From contig JANTQA010000036.1 in NCBI GenBank assembly GCA_027625915.1, positions 9,693,001-9,757,000 on the forward strand: 64,000 bases of DNA, in the 5' to 3' direction. Every line of letters begins with the position of its first letter. The stretch's first letter is position 1. Both the position numbers and the translations under genes were made by a program. This DNA comes from Anaeramoeba flamelloides (taxonomy: Eukaryota > Metamonada > Anaeramoebidae). This document shows positions 58,026 through 64,000 of this stretch, in pieces. Under the pieces are notes generated by a model. It was not told the origin of the DNA. It ran no database searches and worked only from the letters and a program-made list of their open reading frames with translations.

Positions 58026-58872
58026 TAGGGTCAAAAGATTATTGAATTATGTCCTTTATCTCTTGAGATCAAGAAGGACTATTAAATGACAAATTTTAGG
58101 CATTTTAAAAATGACAAGATCAAAACCCGAATTGTTAGTTGATATTAAAAACAACACAACCATTTTTGAAAAGAATTGGTTTGACCTAGGATTGTTATTA
58201 GAAACTAGATAATACTGGATTAAGAAGAAAAATTGTGTTTTTGGTGACAATATACTGACTTACAAAGATCAAAAAACCCCAAGCCCAGAGCGTTTACTGA
58301 GTGATTCAAAAAAAAATCTGTAACTGTTTTTTCTTCTTGTCCAATGAAACACCTAATTCACAACCAAATATTATACCGAGTGTTAAAACAATTTTGTAAG
58401 TAAAGGTCTGGATATTTTTAGTAAATTTTAAATTATGAATCCAATTTGTTGAAAATTTTTCGTAAATTTCTGATTGTTTTAAAATTTTTTTCGTTTTTTT
58501 TTTTTTTTGATATTAAAATGTTTCTTCAAAAAGTATTTCAATTTTTTTGAGAAATATTTTAATTTGATCCCTCATATTTGGAATTTCTTTTTTTAATAAA
58601 TAGAACTTTAAGATACCATATCATTTTATTTTTTTCGGCTTTATTGTTCGATTTATTTGGTGGTTAATGTTTAGGTCTTCTCTAAAAAAGAAACATGTTT
58701 TTAATTTGAAACACGAAGTATACTTTTCTATTATATATTATCTTGGCAACAGTAAAATTAAGAATCTTATCCTGTAAAATTTCAAAATTCAATCAAATTT
58801 TGAAATTTAATAATTATTCTGAGATCTCAATAAATAAAGGACATAATTCAATAATCTTTTGACCCTATAGAT
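58026..58872. mobile_element. Inverted-repeat element with TATAGGGTCAAAAG ends
   Basis: Left TATAGGGTCAAAAGATTATT and right AATAATCTTTTGACCCTATA are exact inverse complements, extending to about 40 bp (TGAATTATGTCCTTTAT). Outside these lies a second, weaker inverted pair (AAGGACTATCTAAAATAA at 57988, TTATTTTAGATAATCCTTAA at 58889), so the element may be inserted in another, or the true ends may be the outer pair. Non-coding; the ORF at 58056-58250 is not a gene. Confidence 0.8.
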
Positions 58873-59142
58873 CCTCTCAGAATGGCATTATTTTAGATAA
58901 TCCTTAACAGTTTTTGTGTAGAACCTTTGTATTGAAATCATATATTATTGTTATTACAAATTAATAAAATGCAATTTTATTTCATATTTCAAAAAGGAAT
59001 TTACAAATTAAACCTCAAAATTTTTATATTTAAGGATGAAAATCCATGAAATAGTTAATAAAAGAATTATATTGTCTCTACTGTTGTACTTATTTAAATG
59101 TTAATTTGTTAGTGTTTTAGTTTCGTTTGTCCTATTCACTGG

Positions 59143-59407
59143 TGTAAATATGAAATGTTGTAGATAATAGAGTTTTTTCAATTTTAAAGATAAATAAAGA
59201 GTTCCATGCGGTTACCCAAATTTTGGTAATAGTAAATATAATATCTTACTTTTTTAATAGATTAAGAATAATTTTAATCAAAAAATCGTATGGTGAACAA
59301 CAACTTTTCAATTTTAAAAAAAATCATATTTCAAGTAAACTATTGATTTTCACAAAACAATTTTATATTGAAAATACAATTGAGCTCAAAAACCAAAACG
59401 AATTTTT
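59143..59407. mobile_element. Foldback element family E, truncated copy
   Basis: The left arm GTGTAAATATGAAATGTTGT and following TAAATAAAGAGTTCC block match the complete copy at 51008. The right arm is missing and a family D element starts in its place. Confidence 0.65.
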
Positions 59408-59648
59408 TAATTTACTACCATTTGTTGCAAAATAAATAGAAGAAAATTTTAATACAACTTTCCAAAAAAAATTTTTTAAATCATGGAACATTTCATATTT
59501 TTAATTCTTAAATCAGTTTAAATTATTAAATAACCCTCTTTCAAAATTAGGAAATTTTTAATTTTTTAATACTTGAAGAGAATATGTGTTTTTTTTTTGG
59601 AAATTTGAATGAAAATTTTGATCTTTTTGTTCTGAAATTAATAGTATA
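59408..59648. mobile_element. Family D element, copy 4
   Basis: Left AACTTTCCAAAAAAAAT and right TTTTTTTTGGAAATTTGAAT form the inverted ends. It sits between a truncated family E element and a family 1 MITE. Confidence 0.55.
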
Positions 59649-59843
59649 TGACAGTTCCATTTTTAAGACACAAACTTTCAACAAAAATTAAGACACAAGT
59701 AAAAATTCACAATTAAGGTACAAAATTCAATTTCTATTAAAATAATTTGTAAAAAAAATTAGAAAACATATACTTTAATTTGAGGTTTTTTTGTGCCTTA
59801 AATTTCTTGGAAAGTTTGTGCCTAAAAAGTGGAAATGACGGTA
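59649..59843. mobile_element. MITE family 1, copy 3 (degenerate)
   Basis: About 195 bp; ends TGACAGTTCCATTTTTAAGA and CTAAAAAGTGGAAATGACGG are imperfect inverted repeats. It directly follows a family D element. Confidence 0.7.
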
Positions 59844-60829
59844 AGAAAAATGTAGAATTTTGTATGTATTTAAACTCTATTTCAAATAAAAGGGCGCAAA
59901 AAATTTCAAGAATTATTCAAAATTGAACAAAATTAATTGTAGTGTTATTCTAAAATAAAAGAAACTCGATAAAATATAAAAAAAAAAACACTCAACAGAA
60001 TATTTGAAACTCATTAAAACAAAATAATAAAAATTTAAATTTAAATATTTGAAAAATTGATGTTGACTTTTATTTAAAATGAGAAATCTCGTTTAGTAAA
60101 TTGTAAAGATAAAAATTATAAAATCAATAAAAACCTTTGAACACAGTAAATTAGGAAAAATTCTTCACAATTCAGACTTTTGTTCTTTTAAAGTCTCCTT
60201 TGAAAGAGAAAGCGGCGATTAATCTGGTATTTGGTTGGAATTGTTTTTTTTTTCTTTATTTGTTCTTTTTTCTTTGTTTCATATATCAATCCAATAATAA
60301 TCTTTCTTAATTCATATATCTAGCTCATTCGAAATCAAACTTAAAATTTTTTCTATTTTTATACTGGTAGATTATTTTAAAATGGTTTTTTTCTCATCTT
60401 ATTTTTTTATTTTTCCAACTCTCCAATATAGATAACTAAATAAAAAAAAAACAAAAATGAAAAAATTATTAACTAAAATGATAATAACCAGTAAGTAATT
60501 ATAATATTAACAATCAAATTTAATAGTAAAGATGATTTGAAAGGTATGCCCTTTTGTTTGAAAAAGAGTTTAATCTTCGAAATAAAAAAAAATATTCAGT
60601 TATTATTCTTCTTATTTGAAAAGATATTTAATAAAGATATTTTTCAAATTTGAAGTCTTTGATTGGTAACTGAACAAGTGGATTTGTCTTTAAATATATT
60701 TTTTTATAAAATTCCAGAATTCAATATATATATATATATATATATATAACTTTTTAATCAATGTTATGATATTCTATACAACTTTCCCAATAAACTTGAT
60801 TTCACTCAAATACACATATAAAAAAAATT
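59844..60829. other. Intergenic with TA tract
   Basis: A TA run at 60724-60748. No coding sequence recognised. Confidence 0.6.
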
Positions 60830-61095
60830 GAAAAATTCACCTTTTTTAATAATCAACCAACTTGAAATTGAATTGAAATTAAATAAATAATGAACTTCAG
60901 ATTAGAGTATAAATTTGTGAAAAGAATAACCTTTGCAAACTTGATATTTTTGAAAAATAAAAAAAAAAAAAGAAAGAAAAAAAAACGAAATAGTTTGTAA
61001 AATCACAATTATTTCCAAATTGAATGTAAAATCCAGTATTTCTATTTTTCCATCTGTTTAAATTGTGCTCAAATTTTTGGTATTTAGTTTAATTT
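60830..61095. mobile_element. Family H element, right half only
   Basis: The right-end text TTAAATTGTGCTCAAATTTT and preceding ATTTCCAAATTGAATGTAAA match the right halves of the two full copies. The left half is not recognisable. Confidence 0.5.
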
Positions 61096-61544
61096 ACAAA
61101 TTATAAACGAGAAAAATTTCAACTGTATTTCAAAAAGAATAATAGACTAATAAATAGACAATACTATGTTGTATGGACTATATTAATAAATATTTTATAT
61201 ACAATTTATCTCTGTATTCTTGAAATAATATTAACAATAATATGGTATTAAATATTAATATCAATATAAAATATTTTGAAAGAATTTCTCCATATTTGAG
61301 TTTGTAAAAAAGGGTTTCAGATTTTAATTTTTAAAAGAATAATAATAAACCCAAAAAAAAATGATAAATTTAAGAAAAAAAATATTTTTTCCAAAAATTC
61401 CCTAATGCATATGATAAAACAAATAATGAATCAATTTACTTAAAGATTTTCTAATTTTCCAATTTTCGAATTATCGATAATTATCTTGATAAAAATAAAC
61501 ATCAAAGCGAACCAAATGATAGATTTAAGGATCTAGTTATTTAC

Positions 61545-62010
61545 CGTGAATTTACTCTATACTCAAGGAGTGACTTGAAATAAAAAAGGGTATTGTGAAA
61601 TAACCCTTCTTTTGGTTGACAAAATTCTTATAACAAAAAAAAAAATTCATTGGATCTCTTTTTAGAAAAAAAATTCAACGAAGAAACACCAGTCCAAAAG
61701 AGTTCTCAATTTCAAAAAATCAAAATTTAAAAAATAAAAATCATCTTTTCTCATTTTATATTTCCAAATGGTTAAATTTCTTTAATTTAAAACGAATTGC
61801 TTTCTTGTTGTGCGCAAACTAATTTAATTCGATTTAATTTGTTTCTTGGTTATTTTGTAACCCTCTAAATTCGACCCAGTATGGATTAGGTAATATTCTT
61901 ATGATAAAAATAACTCATTTGAACAATGTAAAAAAAGAAAAAAAAAAATAACTGAGATCTCAAAAAGTGCCAAAGAGCGACACTTCAAAACTTACATAGT
62001 TGTTTTCAAA
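61545..62010 (+). repeat. Dispersed repeat family K, copy 2
   Basis: Matches 53088-53585 in order and orientation, with moderate divergence. It runs into the hairpin element at 61968. Confidence 0.5.
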
Positions 62011-62068
62011 ATTGTATATTCTAACCATTCAAATTGGAAATTGAGTGTCTCTCTTTGGCACTTTTTTC
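61964..62068. repeat. Short hairpin with GTGCCAAAGAG arms
   Basis: AAAAAGTGCCAAAGAGCGAC and its near inverse GTCTCTCTTTGGCACTTTTT lie about 60 bp apart, and a single arm also occurs at 53520-53545. Perhaps the end of a small inverted-repeat element. Confidence 0.6.
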
Positions 62069-62495
62069 TAAAAAATGTCCTCATCTTGAGTTGTTGATTT
62101 TTGGAAATCGATCATACATCATATGGTTGGTTGGTTTTTGATTGATGTTAGGTCCTCATAAAAATTACTAAAAAGTTTTTTTCCATTTCAGAAAAAAAAT
62201 TTTTCACCGTAATGACTCGACCCTTAATAATAATTTTTTTTTTGAAATTGCTTAAAATTTTTCAAAAAATAAACAGAAAAAGAAAAAGAAAATAATAGGA
62301 TTAAATAACAAAATTATTTATTGTGATTTATTGATAAAAATAATTTTAAATCCATGAGTTATTAGATTTTCTGATAAGTCCGGCTTAATATTAAGGGTGG
62401 TTATTAGATAGATATATATATATATATATATAATAAGGGTACAATTAAAAAATTTTAAATTTATCGAAAATTGTAAACAATAAGTTAGATTGGAT
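62069..62495. other. 3' flank of the EF-hand gene
   Basis: Contains a TA tract at 62407-62433 and otherwise featureless A+T-rich spacer. Confidence 0.6.
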
Positions 62496-62727
62496 TTAAT
62501 TTTCGAAAAATGGTGATAAACTTGTTAAAAATTTTGGATCATTTTTTGCTCTTGTTTTAAACTCATCAAACGATAATTTCCCGTCATTATCTTGGTCAGC
62601 TTCTTCAAAGCATTGGTCAACATAAGTCAACATTTCTTCTTTAGTATCAAAAAATTGAGAATTTGATGCAATTTTGTATATCGATTCTACTATTTGATAT
62701 AATTCTTCCTTTTCTAAGAATCCGTTA
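62496..62727 (-). CDS. EF-hand calcium sensor, last exon (partial gene)
   Basis: The 3' exon (acceptor AAAG at 62728-62731) encodes 76 residues to the TAA at 62496. It opens inside one EF-hand loop (NGFLEKEELYQIV) and contains a second, canonical loop DQDNDGKLSFDE at residues 44-55, then FKTRAKNDPKFL. Spacing and text resemble neuronal-calcium-sensor, frequenin or CBL-type proteins with C-terminal paired EF hands. It should bind calcium and regulate a partner. The gene is incomplete here: the exon carrying the first part of the split loop was not found with certainty, and further 5' exons are expected upstream, perhaps past the window end. Confidence 0.8.
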
Positions 62728-63103
62728 CTTTATGGAATTGATAATAATAGGAAAAGAAATTAAAATTCGGATTTTTTTTTATAAATTTATCTTTTTTTTT
62801 TTTTTGAATTATATTTCTAATAATATATATTGTTAAAAAACTAATTCAAATTATCAAAACAAAAAAATTCTCAAATGTACAAAAATTAGTTAATTAAAAT
62901 ATTTTTTTGTAAAAAATGAATTCTTAAATACCTAATAGCCGATTAAAAACCAATTTTTTTTCTTTTTTTTGATCGTGTTATTTAAACACCACAAAAAAAA
63001 AAGTACCAAAAAATAAAATAAACATTTTTTTTTTGTTGATTGAGTACTTTTTTTTTTTCTTGCTGTACCTTCAATTTGATGAGAACAAAATCAAAGGATT
63101 TAC

Positions 63104-63187
63104 TAATTCTCAAACATTAATTTAAAAGACATTCCATCGTCGAAATTTTCTTCGTGATTGTTTGTCTTTTCCAAGATCTTTTTTTGA
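63104..63187 (-). CDS. Possible upstream exon of the EF-hand gene
   Basis: An AG-bounded stretch reads KKILEKTNNHEENFDDGMSF then KLMFENY, followed by a GTAAAT donor. KLMFENY looks like the helix that leads into an EF loop (family xFxxYD). Joined directly to the last exon, the frame holds but the D-x-D-x start of the loop is missing. A 12-nt micro-exon or a wrong exon choice would explain this. Weak. Confidence 0.3.
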
Positions 63188-63460
63188 CTACTAATACAGT
63201 TGCAAATAATTTTTTTTTTATTGCAAGATCAATAGTCTCTTGGTAAATTGTTTCAAATTGTAAAAATTTTAACTGATGAATTTTTATTTTAATTCTAAAA
63301 TCTGAGTTTCATTTAATGTTGTTAGTTCACCCAAAATAAACTAAATTTCATAATAAATGGACCAATTTATTTTTTTATTTACTTTTTTTTATTTTATTTT
63401 TAGAAAAAAAACAACTATTTCTAGTTTATAGAACTGAATATTAAAATAGTAATTTTTTAT

Positions 63461-63627
63461 TACTGGTATTTGAATTCTACAAGGTAAAAAATTTTCACTT
63501 CCTTTTCCGGCTTTTACTTCAATAAATTGAGTTATCAAAGAAGTAAGTTGAATTAAAGACTCTATTTGAAAAAAGAAATTGAAAATCAAGTGAAAATTTT
63601 TTCCGATTTAGAATTCAAATACCAGTA
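63461..63627. mobile_element. MITE family 3, copy 4
   Basis: 167 bp with ends TACTGGTATTTGAATTCTA and TAGAATTCAAATACCAGTA, which are exact inverse complements. This is the best preserved copy. Confidence 0.85.
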
Positions 63628-64000
63628 TAATACATAACCATTTTGGAAAAAAAGTGAAACACAGTTTTTAATTGGGAACATTAATAGAACCTGAAAATTC
63701 AAATTAAGATCAATAAAAAGAAGAAACCAATTAACTTTCAAAAAATAATCCGTTATATTATTTTCAATCAACCCAACAAATACAATTTAAATCTACTTTC
63801 TTTATCGAAATTTTAAATGTGGTTTTGGAGATCTCAAAAATAGTCAATTTTTTGAATATATTTTTAATAATTAGATCAATCAAAGAAAAGCCCCTACTAA
63901 AAGGTGGTATTAAAAAAAGCGTTATTGTGCAGAATACTTCATTTTGTCTTTATTCATTTATTTATTCTTTTTTTAATTAGATCTTAATTTGATTTTTCAG

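Overview
The window is about 64 kb of extremely A+T-rich nuclear eukaryotic DNA. It has spliced genes with short GT-AG introns, long homopolymer tracts, and Asn/Lys/Glu-rich low-complexity protein segments. The gene set and the (KE)n/(NE)n tracts fit a free-living amoeboid protist; an Anaeramoeba-like or dictyostelid-like genome is my best guess, but this is inference. No tRNA, rRNA or CRISPR array was seen.

Genes, left to right: a bZIP factor (5995-7191, -); Galpha subunit A (about 11594-14714, +, six exons); a 1939-residue protein with an N-terminal calponin-homology domain followed by about eleven tandem PH-like modules (18550-24511, -, two exons); a DUSP-Ubl-USP deubiquitinase of the USP4/11/15 type (28943-33704, +, three exons); a Dullard/CTDNEP1-type nuclear-envelope phosphatase (37831-38617, -, two exons); Galpha subunit B (41301-48676, -, six exons, the first only 4 nt and one intron of about 4 kb); ribosomal protein S30 (57268-57462, +); and the 3' end of an EF-hand calcium sensor (62496-62727, -). 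I joined exons by hand, using reading phase, splice dinucleotides and family motifs. Both Galpha models close in frame at family-typical lengths (345 and 348 residues).

Much of the rest is decayed mobile DNA. There are three LINE remnants (25990-27450 +, 40162-41045 +, 55130-55700 -); two keep the same post-RT CCHC zinc module. There are also at least eight families of short non-autonomous inverted-repeat elements, several flanked by TA. Some are nested or adjacent: a 459-bp element sits inside an older repeat whose uninterrupted relative lies near 13.3 kb, and two copies of that element sit in the giant intron of Galpha B. The most striking element is at 15043-16290. It has matching ends and inverted subterminal arrays of TCGCGA octamer-like motifs, which are otherwise very rare in this DNA.

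Functionally the genes cover signalling (two Galpha, EF-hand sensor), cytoskeleton or membrane scaffolding (CH/PH-like protein), ubiquitin removal, nuclear-envelope lipid control, transcription and translation. Nothing suggests co-regulation; neighbours lie on both strands, kilobases apart. The best candidate for an undescribed system is the CH plus tandem PH-like protein; second is the TCGCGA-array element.
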